A stretch of DNA of 64,000 bases, from contig NZ_BRVP01000012.1 of the NCBI RefSeq assembly GCF_027924145.1, forward strand, positions 1-64,000, in the 5' to 3' direction. Shown here piece by piece: positions 7,785 through 17,076 of the stretch. A model generated the notes under the pieces. The model did not search any database. It was not told the DNA's origin and saw only the letters and a program-made list of their open reading frames with translations. This DNA is from Neptunitalea chrysea (lineage in GTDB: Bacteria; Bacteroidota; Bacteroidia; Flavobacteriales; Flavobacteriaceae). Position numbers and translations under genes: made by a program. The number at the start of each line of letters is the position of its first letter. Positions within the stretch are counted from its first letter, which is position 1.

Positions 7785-8729
7785 ATGAAATTGGAAAATT
7801 ACATAAGCGAACTTTTATACAGATATGAGTGTGTAACCATCCCTGGTTTTGGTGCTTTTTTAACCAGTACTAAGGGTGCACAAGTGCATACCTCTACCAA
7901 TGCATTTTACCCACCTACTAAAATGATCTCTTTTAACAAGCAGGTTATTAATAACGATGGGTTATTAGCTAATTACATTGCCTCTGTAAAGAAACTATCT
8001 TATGATATTGCTCTTATAAAAATTGAAACTTCGGTTTTTGAGTGGCAACAAACGCTTAACAGTAATGCCATTCTAACCTTAAAAAATTTAGGTGAATTTT
8101 GGTTAAATAACGAAGGTTCTTTACAATTTAATCCTTCGCAGCATGTAAATTATTTAACCAGCTCTTTTGGGTTATCTACATTTGTTTCTCCTGAAATTAC
8201 TAGGGAACAACTTCATAAAGAAGTAGAAACAATAGAGAAAAAGACACCTATTACCCTTACCCCTGAAGCTAGAAAAACAGCTCCATCCTATTTAAAATAT
8301 GCTGCTGTATTTGTATTAGGATTAAGTGTTGCTGGTTCTATAGGTTATAACTACCTGAACACACAGACAGAAAACGCTATTGTTGCAGAACAAGATGCAC
8401 AAGAGAAGGTAACTCAAGAAATTCAGAATGCTACCTTTTTTGATGAACTTCCGCTAGAGTTAGCTCCTGTACAGCTCACAGTAACTAAAAAAGTTACTCC
8501 GTTAAAATATCATATTGTAGCGGGTGCTTTTAGAGATGAAAACAACGCCCACACTAGAGTAGCCGAACTGAAAGAGCAAGGTTACGAGCACGCTACCATT
8601 TTAGGTCAAAACAAATTCGGGTTGTGGCAGGTTTCATTACAAGGCTTTGAAGAAAATAGAGAGGCTGAACGCTTTTTGTTTAAAAACAGAAAAGCCATTA
8701 CAGGTATTTGGCTATTTGTTTCTGAATAA
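7785..8729 (+). CDS. HU-like (CCDC81-type) domain and SPOR domain membrane protein
   Basis: 314 aa. Residues 1-130 match the prokaryotic CCDC81/HU-like pair of domains (ENYISELLYRYECVTIPGFGAFLT at the start is characteristic). Residues 170-190 are one membrane helix. About 241-314 form a SPOR domain (YHIVAGAFRDENNAHTRVAEL), a fold that binds denuded peptidoglycan at division sites. The topology implied is N-terminus in the cytoplasm and SPOR in the periplasm. I infer an envelope or division role linked to something inside the cell; DNA binding by the HU-like part is possible but unproven. The -7 box lies five bases from the ATG, so the message may be leaderless. Confidence 0.88.
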   Translation: MKLENYISELLYRYECVTIPGFGAFLTSTKGAQVHTSTNAFYPPTKMISFNKQVINNDGLLANYIASVKKLSYDIALIKIETSVFEWQQTLNSNAILTLKNLGEFWLNNEGSLQFNPSQHVNYLTSSFGLSTFVSPEITREQLHKEVETIEKKTPITLTPEARKTAPSYLKYAAVFVLGLSVAGSIGYNYLNTQTENAIVAEQDAQEKVTQEIQNATFFDELPLELAPVQLTVTKKVTPLKYHIVAGAFRDENNAHTRVAELKEQGYEHATILGQNKFGLWQVSLQGFEENREAERFLFKNRKAITGIWLFVSE

Positions 8730-8765
8730 TGTATACAAACACCTTTTACTTACTATCTAAGTTAA

Positions 8766-8782
8766 CAATTACTATGTAATTG
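8766..8782 (+). other. Small hairpin between the SPOR gene and the thioesterase
   Basis: CAATTAC/GTAATTG with a three-base loop, inside a looser GTTA/TAAC frame (8761-8791). There is no T run, so it is a poor terminator; it may be an operator or chance. Confidence 0.25.
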
Positions 8783-8830
8783 ATAGCTAACCCATGTTTC
8801 CTTTTAAAAAAAACAGGTAACTAGTTTTCT

Positions 8831-8838
8831 TATATTTG
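8831..8838 (+). promoter_or_regulatory. -7 promoter box of the acyl-CoA thioesterase gene
   Basis: TATATTTG, an exact TAnnTTTG match, 17 bases upstream of the ATG. Confidence 0.55.
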
Positions 8839-8855
8839 CACCAAACAAAAACCAA

Positions 8856-9374
8856 ATGATGCAATCTAAAACTCCAAGTGAATCTAGAACCGTAATGACA
8901 GATCTGGTATTACCCAGTGAAACCAACCCTTTAAATAATTTATTTGGAGGTGATCTTTTAGCGCGCATGGATCGTGCAGGAAGTATTGCAGCTCGCAGAC
9001 ATTCCCGAAGAGTCGTAGTAACTGCATCTGTAAATCATGTAGCCTTTAACAGGTCTATCCCACTAGGAAGTGTAGTAACTATTGAAGCTAACGTTTCAAG
9101 AGCTTTTAAGAGTTCCATGGAGATTATTATAGATGTTTGGATAGAAGATAGAGAAAACGGACACAGAACGAAGGCAAACGAGGCTATTTACACTTTTGTA
9201 GCCGTAGACGATATGGGAAAACCTACTCCCGTACCTTCTTTAACTCCTGAAACTGATTTAGAAAAAGAACGTTTTGTTGCTGCTTTAAGAAGAAAACAAC
9301 TTAGCTTGGTACTAGCCGGTAAGATGAAACCTAGTGAAGCTACCGAATTGAAAGCTATTTTTATGGAAGAATAA
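8856..9374 (+). CDS. Acyl-CoA thioesterase (hotdog fold)
   Basis: Single hotdog-domain protein of 172 aa that hydrolyses acyl-CoA to free fatty acid and CoA. The conserved block NPLNNLFGGDLLARMDRAGS (about residues 27-46) holds the catalytic Asn/Asp region of the BACH/YciA-type cytosolic thioesterases, followed by a central strand TASVNHVAFNRSIPLG. Two adjacent ATGs open the frame; the first is used here. Substrate chain length cannot be read from the sequence. It is transcribed alone from the upstream -7 box. Confidence 0.92.
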   Translation: MMQSKTPSESRTVMTDLVLPSETNPLNNLFGGDLLARMDRAGSIAARRHSRRVVVTASVNHVAFNRSIPLGSVVTIEANVSRAFKSSMEIIIDVWIEDRENGHRTKANEAIYTFVAVDDMGKPTPVPSLTPETDLEKERFVAALRRKQLSLVLAGKMKPSEATELKAIFMEE

Positions 9375-9380
9375 GCACCT

Positions 9381-9436
9381 AAAATGTAATCATAAAAAAG
9401 CCTGCTTAAAAGCAGGCTTTTTTATGATTACATTTT
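9381..9436. terminator. Perfect 27-bp inverted repeat terminator
   Basis: Arms 9381-9407 and 9410-9436 are exact reverse complements with a two-base gap. The core AAGCCTGCTT/AAGCAGGCTT with T runs on both sides is a standard bidirectional terminator between convergent genes. The outer part runs into the stop codon and last two codons of the EnvC-like gene. Confidence 0.85.
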
Positions 9437-10654
9437 ATAAATCCACAGTTCAGGATTTAATTTAATGGTATTCTTATAAAGCAAAAACTTAAGCTCTGTT
9501 TTACCAGTATATTTACTGGTAAAAATAGTACCGATAGGTTGTTTAGCAGGTATCACATCACCTTTCTTCACATATAAATGATCTAGATTACAATAGGTGC
9601 TAATGTAATTACCATCCTTAAGATACACATTAGCTTTCCCCCTATTAATGGTTATTCTAATCACTTCTCCTTCAAAAATTGCTCTTGCCACTTCTCCTTC
9701 GGGCACCATAATATTTACCCCACTATTTTCTTGCACTAATCCAGGATATACAGGATCTGAATATTTACCATAACCAATAGATACTACCCCTCTTTCTACA
9801 GGCCAAATTAATTTACCCTTATTAGCGGCAAAGTTATTGGCTATCATTTCTTCTTCTGGTGTTAAGGCAAAGGTATTAGAAGAACTACTTACCTTCTTAC
9901 CATTGGCGGCAGCTTTTTTTCTACTTTCAGCTATAGCCTCTCTAATCAAGCGCTGAATCTCTTGCTCTAATCGATCTGCTTCTTGTTTCTTCTCTTTAAT
10001 CTTAGCTAAATATGATCCTTCCTTCTTCTTAATCTCAGTAATAAGTTCCTGTTGCTTTATGCGTTCCGATTCTAACTGTGTTCTAATTTCTTTATTTTCT
10101 TCAATCAGCTCCTGCTTATCTGCACGCTGCGTAACCAACGATTGATTTAACCTCTGTAATTCCTTTGCTTTATCTTGAATAATGGTTCCTTGCTTCTTTA
10201 AATGCGCCCTAAACTGTCGCATATACTCCATACGTTTATACGCCTGAAAAAATGTTTCAGAAGCCAAAATAAACATTAACCTGTTTTGTTGCGACTTGTT
10301 ACGATACGATTTACGTATCATCTCGGCATAATTGCCTCTTAAAACCTTAAGTTCATCCTCAAGACTCTTAATGGTTTTCTGGTTATTTTTAAGATTGGAG
10401 TTAATTAAATTGATCTGCTGATTGGTAACCTTATTAAGTTTTTCGCGAACCAAAATCTTTTTGTTAAGACCTTCTACCTGTGTAACTACCGACTTCTTTT
10501 CTGAAGTTTGCTCATTTAGTAACAACTGTATTTGCTTAATTTCTTGTAATAAATCGTTTCGTTTACGCTGCAAGGCATCTTGCTCTTTTGACTGTGCATT
10601 TACAATACCTACAAAAGAGAAACACAAAACAACTATAAGAAACTTAATACGCAT
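9428..10654 (-). CDS. EnvC-like murein hydrolase activator (degenerate LytM/M23 domain)
   Basis: 408 aa from the ATG at 10654 (a TTG three codons upstream is less likely). A signal peptide ends about residue 20 (VNAQS). A long coiled coil with many Lys, Glu and Gln covers about 20-240. A LytM/M23-like domain occupies about the last 125 residues. The metal ligands of active M23 peptidases appear lost: the usual H-x-G-x-D region reads NSGVNIM and the final HxH region reads LKFLLYKN. This is the EnvC pattern, a periplasmic activator of amidases in septum splitting rather than a peptidase. It follows the DUF4292 gene by nine bases. Confidence 0.88.
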   Translation of the reverse strand: MRIKFLIVVLCFSFVGIVNAQSKEQDALQRKRNDLLQEIKQIQLLLNEQTSEKKSVVTQVEGLNKKILVREKLNKVTNQQINLINSNLKNNQKTIKSLEDELKVLRGNYAEMIRKSYRNKSQQNRLMFILASETFFQAYKRMEYMRQFRAHLKKQGTIIQDKAKELQRLNQSLVTQRADKQELIEENKEIRTQLESERIKQQELITEIKKKEGSYLAKIKEKKQEADRLEQEIQRLIREAIAESRKKAAANGKKVSSSSNTFALTPEEEMIANNFAANKGKLIWPVERGVVSIGYGKYSDPVYPGLVQENSGVNIMVPEGEVARAIFEGEVIRITINRGKANVYLKDGNYISTYCNLDHLYVKKGDVIPAKQPIGTIFTSKYTGKTELKFLLYKNTIKLNPELWIYKM

Positions 10655-10663
10655 GGTATTCAA

Positions 10664-11443
10664 TTATTTTTCTAAGGTAATTAGACTATAACCGCTTGGT
10701 ATGTTATACGGAAATGTCACTTTTTCGTTCAGTTCTATTTTTTTGTACTCAATATCAATTCCTGTAATCCCTTTTGAATCCTCTACCTTTATACTAACCT
10801 TATCAGGAAAAGCTTGTCCGTCTACATCTTGATACGAATCGTACGAAATACTGGAAACACGTCCTTCAGCCGGTTGAGATACCTGCTGCAAACTCATTTT
10901 ATAATATTTAGGCTCTACCAAAAACAGTAATTTAAAAGCTCCTAATGATTGCTCAGGTTTTAACTGATAACGATTATCACCTACCGTAACACCATACTTA
11001 TCTTTTTTCATATCTACAATGGCCTGCCCTAATAATACATTCTGTAATTTATCAAAATCAAGTTCGGTACCCAATAAATTACTGATATATGAAAAATCAC
11101 CCTCAAAGTATGTATTATCTAACTTGTTATAGAATGATACACCATTAGGCGTTATATAAGCCTTCACCAATCCAAAAGTTGCTTCGCTAATCCAAATAGC
11201 CTTATCCTTTTCCATTCGAAGACTCACCCCAAAAGAGTTAGAAGAATCCCCATCATTATACTTAACCTTAAGTTTCCCTTTAATGGTTTTAAAATCAAGT
11301 GCATTTGTATAATGATTTTTAACAATCTTTTTGGCCGTTAAACTAGTGTTTACAGTACCCTCTCCTACTATCTTTTTGGCTTCGCAAGAAGCTAGTAGCA
11401 GTATTACCAAAACCATTGTGGTTGCTTTATAAATCAACTTCAT
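10664..11443 (-). CDS. DUF4292 family lipoprotein
   Basis: About 259 aa from the ATG at 11443; another ATG at 11458 adds five residues and overlaps the upstream gene. The signal sequence ends in the lipobox LLASC. The body resembles DUF4292, a Bacteroidota envelope family with beta-rich, LolA/LolB-like sequence (KTIKGKLKVKYNDGD, then SFGVSLRMEKDKAIWIS). Its constant position between a TPR protein and an EnvC-like activator suggests an outer-envelope assembly role, but the function is not established. Confidence 0.85.
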   Translation of the reverse strand: MKLIYKATTMVLVILLLASCEAKKIVGEGTVNTSLTAKKIVKNHYTNALDFKTIKGKLKVKYNDGDSSNSFGVSLRMEKDKAIWISEATFGLVKAYITPNGVSFYNKLDNTYFEGDFSYISNLLGTELDFDKLQNVLLGQAIVDMKKDKYGVTVGDNRYQLKPEQSLGAFKLLFLVEPKYYKMSLQQVSQPAEGRVSSISYDSYQDVDGQAFPDKVSIKVEDSKGITGIDIEYKKIELNEKVTFPYNIPSGYSLITLEK

Positions 11444-11447
11444 ATAG

Positions 11448-12398
11448 TTATATATCATTTGCTTTGTGCAGATATTCTTGTTGCTCTTGTATATTTCCTA
11501 ATTGCTTATGGCAATTTGCCAAGGCTAAATACAGTTCTTTTTCTAAAACGACATCATCTACTAAAAATTCAATTGCCATTTCATAAGACTCAATAGCCTG
11601 TTTAAACTGTGTCATATGCTCATTGGCCACCCCTTCCATATAATACAAAAAAGGTTGTGTTGGATAACTCGCCAAAGCCTCTTGAGCCTTTTCTTTTAAT
11701 GTTGCAAAGTCATTAGCTTCTTGTAAGTTAGTAAGCTCATTTCTAATATCCTTTAGCGGATCGGTTTCCTCGCCATCAACAGCATCTGTTGCTTCCGTCA
11801 CCTTTTCTACATCTTCAGATATTTCTGCATTGTGCTTTTGCATAGCTTTAAAATGCGCACGTTTCTTATCTCTTTCAGAAGAAGATCCGTATAACTCATC
11901 AAGTGTATCTAATTGCGCCAAGGCTTTATCGTACTGAAAGTTATTAGCATACAGATACACCAAACTTTCCTTAAATGCATCTTTATACTGAGCCAGATTT
12001 TCTGCTGTTTCTATAGCCTCTTCAATTTTGTTCTGTGCTTTGTACACATTAAATAAGGCCTCGGAATACCAACGATTAGAAGGTTCTTTTTCTACCGCAG
12101 CTAACAATGCATTTTCTGCATCTTCATACAACCTAGCCGAAGTATAATTAATCCCCATTTCATAATCTACAGCAGCATTTTCGGGGTCTAACTCCTTACA
12201 CAGTAATAACTCGTCTATAGCCTTTCCGTAATTTTCTATAGCACGCTCTTTTAGAGCCGTAAAAAAATGTTCTTGAAAATCACTTTCTACAGTTTCCGAA
12301 GTTACAGAGGCATCATCATTCTCGTTCTGAGCATTTCCTATAGAAACCCACAAACAAAATGTTAATCCTAACAATATAACGCTCGAAAACTTATGCAT
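11448..12398 (-). CDS. Secreted tetratricopeptide repeat protein
   Basis: 316 aa with a signal peptide ending near residue 23 (SIGNAQN). TPR-type helices cover about 40-190 (NYGKAIDELLLCKELDPENAA, then ARLYEDAENALLAAVEKEPSN) and about 215-316. It carries no enzymatic motif and is probably a periplasmic or outer-membrane scaffold. It is followed within a few bases by the DUF4292 and EnvC-like genes, so the three are likely an operon for envelope maintenance. Confidence 0.85.
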   Translation of the reverse strand: MHKFSSVILLGLTFCLWVSIGNAQNENDDASVTSETVESDFQEHFFTALKERAIENYGKAIDELLLCKELDPENAAVDYEMGINYTSARLYEDAENALLAAVEKEPSNRWYSEALFNVYKAQNKIEEAIETAENLAQYKDAFKESLVYLYANNFQYDKALAQLDTLDELYGSSSERDKKRAHFKAMQKHNAEISEDVEKVTEATDAVDGEETDPLKDIRNELTNLQEANDFATLKEKAQEALASYPTQPFLYYMEGVANEHMTQFKQAIESYEMAIEFLVDDVVLEKELYLALANCHKQLGNIQEQQEYLHKANDI

Positions 12399-12412
12399 AT
12401 AAGCTGTTTTGT

Positions 12413-13423
12413 TTACACTAATTCTGAGTAATCACCAATACTAATACTTGTAAAATTACCATCAAAGGTAGCATGATTTCCTATCATAGCATTATCTAAG
12501 TTAGCATTTTTAATAATAGCATGGTTTTGTACTAAACTATTCTTAATAACCGAACCTTCAACCACACACCCATCTCCTAATGATACATTAGGGCCTAATG
12601 TTACATTACGTAATACTACATTATCACCAATATAACAAGGTGGTATAATCTCAGAGTTTTCAATGGTAACCGATTCTGCTACCAAACTATGCCCATCTTC
12701 ATATAAAAACTGTAACATTCGTTTATTAGTATCTACAGTGATGTTTTTATTTCCACAATCCATCCAAACATCTACCTTACCAGGAACAAACTTCATACCA
12801 TTTTCCATCATGGCTTTAATTCCATCATTAATCTGGTATTCACCTCCGTGAATAATATTATTATCCAATACTTTTTGCAATTCAGCTTTTAGCACCTCTG
12901 CTTGTCTAAAGTAATATATACCTATCACCGCAAGATCGGACACAAACTCCTGAGGTTTTTCTACCAATCCGGTAATATCACTTTCTTCATTTAATTGCAC
13001 TACCCCGTATGCCTGTGGGTTTTCAACTTTCTTTACCCATATAACACTATCTGCCGAAACATCTAAATTAAAATCTGCTTTAAACAAGGTATCTGCATAG
13101 GCAATAACACACGGACCATCTAGTGAGTCTTTAGCACACATAATAGCATGCCCAGTACCTAAAGGTTGATCCTGATAATATATTGTGCCTTTAGCACCAA
13201 CACTTGCTGCAACCTCTAGTAAGTGCTCTTCTATAGCATCACCAAAATCATCTTTAATTACAAATGCCACTTCTTCTACTGGTTGTTTCAATACCTTTGA
13301 AATATCTTCAACCAAACGTTGAACAATAGGTTTACCCGCGATAGGAATCAACGGTTTAGGTACGGTTAATGTATGGGGTCTTAGGCGGGATCCTCTCCCT
13401 GCCATAGGTACAATAATTTTCAT
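12413..13423 (-). CDS. Sugar-phosphate nucleotidyltransferase
   Basis: 336 aa. The N-terminal nucleotidyltransferase domain has the signature MAGRGSRLRPHTLTVPKPLI (residues 7-26), which binds NTP and sugar-1-phosphate. The C-terminal 80 residues are left-handed beta-helix hexapeptide repeats (IIPPCYIGDNVVLRNVTLGP), as in bifunctional or oligomerising members. It resembles glucose-1-phosphate thymidylyltransferase-type enzymes; the exact sugar and nucleotide cannot be fixed from sequence. It lies in a run with dut and a flippase and may feed surface polysaccharide synthesis. Confidence 0.88.
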   Translation of the reverse strand: MKIIVPMAGRGSRLRPHTLTVPKPLIPIAGKPIVQRLVEDISKVLKQPVEEVAFVIKDDFGDAIEEHLLEVAASVGAKGTIYYQDQPLGTGHAIMCAKDSLDGPCVIAYADTLFKADFNLDVSADSVIWVKKVENPQAYGVVQLNEESDITGLVEKPQEFVSDLAVIGIYYFRQAEVLKAELQKVLDNNIIHGGEYQINDGIKAMMENGMKFVPGKVDVWMDCGNKNITVDTNKRMLQFLYEDGHSLVAESVTIENSEIIPPCYIGDNVVLRNVTLGPNVSLGDGCVVEGSVIKNSLVQNHAIIKNANLDNAMIGNHATFDGNFTSISIGDYSELV

Positions 13424-13490
13424 AATGTTGCCTTTAAAAATTCATTTAGGGGATTTACATATACTATTCTAAAATACTCGCAAAGTACAG

Positions 13491-13925
13491 TTATTTGGTT
13501 CCGGTACTACCAAAACCACCAGCACCACGTACCGTTGAAGACAATTCGTCTACTGTTGCCCACTCTGCTCTCTCATATTTTGCAATGACCATTTGCGCCA
13601 CACGTTCTCCATCTTCAATCACAAAATCTTCAGTAGATAAGTTTACTAAAATAATCCCTACTTCTCCACGGTAATCTGCATCAATAGTACCCGGAGCATT
13701 TAACACCGTAATTCCTTTTTTAGCAGCCAGCCCGCTTCTTGGTCGTACCTGAGCTTCATACCCTACAGGCAACTCTATAAAAAGCCCGGTTTTTACAATG
13801 GTTCTTTCCATAGGCTTTAAGGTAATAGGAGCCTCTAAATTGGCTCTTAAATCCATTCCTGCAGAAGCTCCGGTTTCATATTCCGGTAACGTGTGTTTAG
13901 AGGTAGTTATAACTTTTATTGTCAT
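13491..13925 (-). CDS. dut: dUTP diphosphatase
   Basis: Trimeric dUTPase of 144 aa that hydrolyses dUTP to dUMP, keeping uracil out of DNA and supplying the thymidylate pathway. The conserved motifs are in order: [33 protein letters not shown], and the C-terminal phosphate-binding [10 protein letters not shown]. The ATG overlaps the stop of the upstream flippase gene by four bases (ATGA). Confidence 0.97.
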   Translation of the reverse strand: MTIKVITTSKHTLPEYETGASAGMDLRANLEAPITLKPMERTIVKTGLFIELPVGYEAQVRPRSGLAAKKGITVLNAPGTIDADYRGEVGIILVNLSTEDFVIEDGERVAQMVIAKYERAEWATVDELSSTVRGAGGFGSTGTK

Positions 13926-15382
13926 GCTTTTTTAAGTGTTTTTTTAAGGGCTTTACCCTCCAATATATAGATCATTAACAAAAATATAAAAACAAATAGG
14001 GTTCCCACATATATGTTTCTATTAAAAACATAGAACGACAAGGTTGCATACACCATACATGTACCCATGTATAAGGCTATTTTTTTGACGTTATAAGGGA
14101 TTTTATAATTTTTTTGACCGTAGTAATACGAAATAAACATCATTCCTGCATAGGCCGCTAAAGTAGCTATAGCTGCCCCTTTATAACTTATGATAGGAAT
14201 GAGCATAAAGTTTAACGATAATGTGATAACAGCCCCCACAATTGATATGGCCGCACCATACCAGGTTTTATCGGTTACCTTATACCATACCGATAGGTTA
14301 TGATAAATACCCAAACATAAGTTGGCCATTAAAATAAACGGCACCACCCAAAGAGCTTCCCAATATACTTGTTCCGGAATTAATATTTGCTTTAGGATAT
14401 CTGCATACACCACTACAAACAACACAATAAACGAACCGAATATGGAAAAGTACAATGTTATATTAGCATAGGTTTCTTTAGCGTTCTTTTTATTGGCATG
14501 ACTAAAAAAGAAAGGTTCTACACCCAATTTAAAAGCCGTTACAAACAATGTCATAAACACGCCTAATTTATAACAAGCAGCATAGATTCCAACAACATCA
14601 TCGGCAACTTTTTTGGGTAGCATGTAACGCAATATCAATTTATCGAATCCTTCATTTATAGAAAATGCGATACCCGCTATAAGTACAGGAAAAGCATACT
14701 TGAGCATTTTTTTAAAGATAACCTTATCAAAAGAAATTCCAATACGTTTATAAAGGGGTAACACCATTAACAAAGTAAAAGCACTGGCCACTAAGTTTGC
14801 CAAAAAAATGTAGTGCACTTTATCTTCAAAATTAAGATGGGCTATTAACCCCTTAGGGTTTTCTCCAGCAATGGCCGGTAGCCCAACAAAGAAAAAGATG
14901 TTCAGTGAAAAATTAATAAGTACGTTACTAATTTTTACAAAGGAATATTTAATAGGCATCTCTTGGTTTCTGAACCAAGCAAACGGAATAACTGACAATG
15001 CATCTAAGGTTAAAATACCTACGGCATAACCAATAAATGCCGGTGTATAATGTAACCACTGTGCTATAGGATTTTCAAACAGTAAACCCAGAACACAAAA
15101 CAACACAGAAGAAATAAGTAAAGCCGTTAATGCTGTTGATTGTACCTCAGATTTACGTTCGCTCTTATTCATAAACCTGAAAAAGGCGGTCTCCATACCA
15201 TACGACAGCATTACGTTTCCTAAAATAAGGTATACCATTAAGGATGAATACACCCCATAATCGGCTTTATTTGGTAACTCATGAATATAGAAAGGAGTAA
15301 GAATTAATCCGAGAATACGAGGCAATACGGTTGCTAAACCGTAGATAAAAGTAGTTTTAAAAAGTTTCTGTAGTGCGCTCAA
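13922..15382 (-). CDS. Polysaccharide flippase (Wzx/MATE-like)
   Basis: 486-aa integral membrane protein with about 14 predicted helices, of the oligosaccharide flippase family within the MOP superfamily. The N-terminus [20 protein letters not shown] is typical. It probably flips a lipid-linked glycan across the inner membrane. The start is TTG: an in-frame stop lies nine bases upstream, no ATG intervenes, and the next Met is inside the second helix. It is translationally coupled to dut. A second, distinct flippase lies at 46.6 kb. Confidence 0.87.
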   Translation of the reverse strand: MSALQKLFKTTFIYGLATVLPRILGLILTPFYIHELPNKADYGVYSSLMVYLILGNVMLSYGMETAFFRFMNKSERKSEVQSTALTALLISSVLFCVLGLLFENPIAQWLHYTPAFIGYAVGILTLDALSVIPFAWFRNQEMPIKYSFVKISNVLINFSLNIFFFVGLPAIAGENPKGLIAHLNFEDKVHYIFLANLVASAFTLLMVLPLYKRIGISFDKVIFKKMLKYAFPVLIAGIAFSINEGFDKLILRYMLPKKVADDVVGIYAACYKLGVFMTLFVTAFKLGVEPFFFSHANKKNAKETYANITLYFSIFGSFIVLFVVVYADILKQILIPEQVYWEALWVVPFILMANLCLGIYHNLSVWYKVTDKTWYGAAISIVGAVITLSLNFMLIPIISYKGAAIATLAAYAGMMFISYYYGQKNYKIPYNVKKIALYMGTCMVYATLSFYVFNRNIYVGTLFVFIFLLMIYILEGKALKKTLKKA

Positions 15383-15483
15383 ATTCAGTTACAACATTTT
15401 AACCTGCGCTAATGTATAGAATTATATACAGCACTACAATTTTATTGGTTGATTTTTAAAACCCACCAGATGATTTACCATTA

Positions 15484-15573
15484 TTATTTGTTTTTAGGTA
15501 TAGGTACCTCAAAATACAGGTTCTCTTCTACACCAGAAAAAGTAATATTAATTCTAGTTTCCAGTGTTTTCAT
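15484..15573 (-). CDS. Possible 29-aa small protein
   Basis: A complete ATG-to-stop frame of 29 codons with tandem stop codons lies in the 247-base gap between the flippase gene and the next gene, on the same strand. The predicted peptide begins MKTLETRINITFSG and ends VPIPKNK; it has no membrane segment. I do not recognise it. It may be a real small protein, the tail of a decayed gene, or chance. Confidence 0.25.
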   Translation of the reverse strand: MKTLETRINITFSGVEENLYFEVPIPKNK

Positions 15574-15629
15574 AACCACATATTACTACACATTTAAAGC
15601 AATTACATAAGGTAATATTGCTAAAGGGC

Positions 15630-16091
15630 TTAGCATTGTTCTTTTAATACACATTCTAACTCATCGGGATTATTAGTAACAATACATACTCTAAACCTAC
15701 TGGTAACCAAATTAAAACATACTGCCATACCCGGTTTAGTATTAAATACCAATCGTCCTCCCGGTGCTAAACGAATTCCCATACCAAACCAACCAGGTAT
15801 TTTTTCTTGTGCTATACTTTCACGCAGCATATTCTTAAGAGAATATTTTATATTTATAATACCCAAACCAAAGCTTAGTTTTAAATGGTCTTCTGTTATA
15901 GCAATTGTAAAATTAAAGAACAACAAAATAAGCACCACAAACACTACAGTAATACCAATTACAGAATTTAAAGAGGCATATGTTTCTTCTCCAAAATACA
16001 ATAGCGCCTGAAAAGAAGCCAGAAAAACGATTATAAATACAATAAGAATATGAAATAGTTGTGTCTCTTTGTAAACGTATATTTTCTTCAT
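15630..16091 (-). CDS. Membrane protein with PH-like C-terminus
   Basis: 153 aa of unknown function. Two membrane helices (about 12-32 and 43-65) are followed by a soluble part with alternating strands and a final helix (TITEDHLKLSFGLGI-like segment, then NPDELECVLKEQC), which resembles the bacterial PH-like fold. A TACCTTTA sequence, one mismatch from the -7 consensus, lies four bases before the ATG. It lies just downstream of the ATP synthase operon terminator and so is probably transcribed separately. Confidence 0.75.
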   Translation of the reverse strand: MKKIYVYKETQLFHILIVFIIVFLASFQALLYFGEETYASLNSVIGITVVFVVLILLFFNFTIAITEDHLKLSFGLGIINIKYSLKNMLRESIAQEKIPGWFGMGIRLAPGGRLVFNTKPGMAVCFNLVTSRFRVCIVTNNPDELECVLKEQC

Positions 16092-16121
16092 ATATTAAAG
16101 GTACTTCATAAAATGATTAAA

Positions 16122-16153
16122 CAAAAAAACCCTGCCTTAATTAAGACAGGGTT
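16122..16153 (-). terminator. Terminator of the ATP synthase operon
   Basis: Thirteen-base stem AACCCTGCCTTAA/TTAAGACAGGGTT with one mismatch and, on the minus strand, a following run of T residues, about 25 bases after the atpG stop. Confidence 0.8.
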
Positions 16154-16176
16154 AACATATAAAGAGTATTTTCTAT

Positions 16177-17040
16177 TTATCCGTTCAATGCTTCGGCACC
16201 ACCAACGATTTCTAAAATTTCGTTTGTAATAGCCGCCTGACGAGCCTTGTTGTACGTAAGCTTTAATTGGTTACGTAAATCGGTTGCATTATCGGTTGCT
16301 TTGTGCATTGCCGTCATACGTGCACCATGCTCAGAAGCAAACGAGTCTCTAATAGCTTTATATAATTGTGTTTTTAAAGACTTCGGGATCAATGTTTCTA
16401 CAATTTCCTTTTTAGATGGCTCAAAAAGATAATCTAAAGTAACATTAGCTGTTTCCTCTGTCTTCTCTTGAACAATTGGTAAAAACTGTTCCTGTAGCAC
16501 AATTTGGTTAGCCGCATTTTTAAAATGATTGTAGATAAGTACAATCTTATCATACGTTCCTTCAGCATAGAAAGTCATTAACGTATCTGCTAAAGCCGCA
16601 ACATTTTCAAAGGTTAAATCATCAAAAATCTCGTTGTGGTTTTCAACTACCACTTGCGATTTCTTAATAACATCATTTCCCTTTTTACCTATTGTAAAGT
16701 AATAAACCTCTTTACCCTTATAGGTATCTGCAGCAGCCAAAGAAGCTTTTATAATATTTGCATTAAAACCACCACACAAACCTCTGTTAGAAGTAATAGG
16801 TACCAATAACACTTTCTTCACCTCTCTTTCCGTAGCATATACACTTCCGTTATCACCCTCTAGAGTAGCACTTAATGCCTGTAACAATTCAGTTAACTTA
16901 CTAGCATAAGGTCTCATTGCTGTAATAGCATCTTGGGCTCTTTTCAACTTAGCTGCCGATACCATTTTCATGGCACTGGTAATTTGCATGGTTGAACTTA
17001 CCGAAGCAATTCTGTTACGTATTTCTTTTAAATTGGCCAT
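16177..17040 (-). CDS. atpG: ATP synthase F1 subunit gamma
   Basis: 287-aa central stalk subunit that rotates inside the F1 hexamer and couples proton flow to catalysis. The N-terminal helix EIRNRIASVSSTMQITSAMKMVSAAKLKRA and the C-terminal helix (RDSFASEHGARMTAMHKATDNA) are characteristic. It is the last gene of the operon before the terminator; the beta and epsilon genes that often follow are absent. Confidence 0.98.
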   Translation of the reverse strand: MANLKEIRNRIASVSSTMQITSAMKMVSAAKLKRAQDAITAMRPYASKLTELLQALSATLEGDNGSVYATEREVKKVLLVPITSNRGLCGGFNANIIKASLAAADTYKGKEVYYFTIGKKGNDVIKKSQVVVENHNEIFDDLTFENVAALADTLMTFYAEGTYDKIVLIYNHFKNAANQIVLQEQFLPIVQEKTEETANVTLDYLFEPSKKEIVETLIPKSLKTQLYKAIRDSFASEHGARMTAMHKATDNATDLRNQLKLTYNKARQAAITNEILEIVGGAEALNG

Positions 17041-17076
17041 AGTTTTAATTATGGATTATGAATTCAGAATTCTAAA

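Noticed and set aside
10422-10691. 89-codon plus-strand frame across the EnvC-like gene start
   Set aside because: Lies within the coiled-coil coding region on the other strand and has no independent support.
15510-15533. ENLYFE string in the 29-codon frame, like a protease tag site
   Set aside because: A chance match of a few residues in native-looking AT-rich DNA; no vector sequence is nearby.
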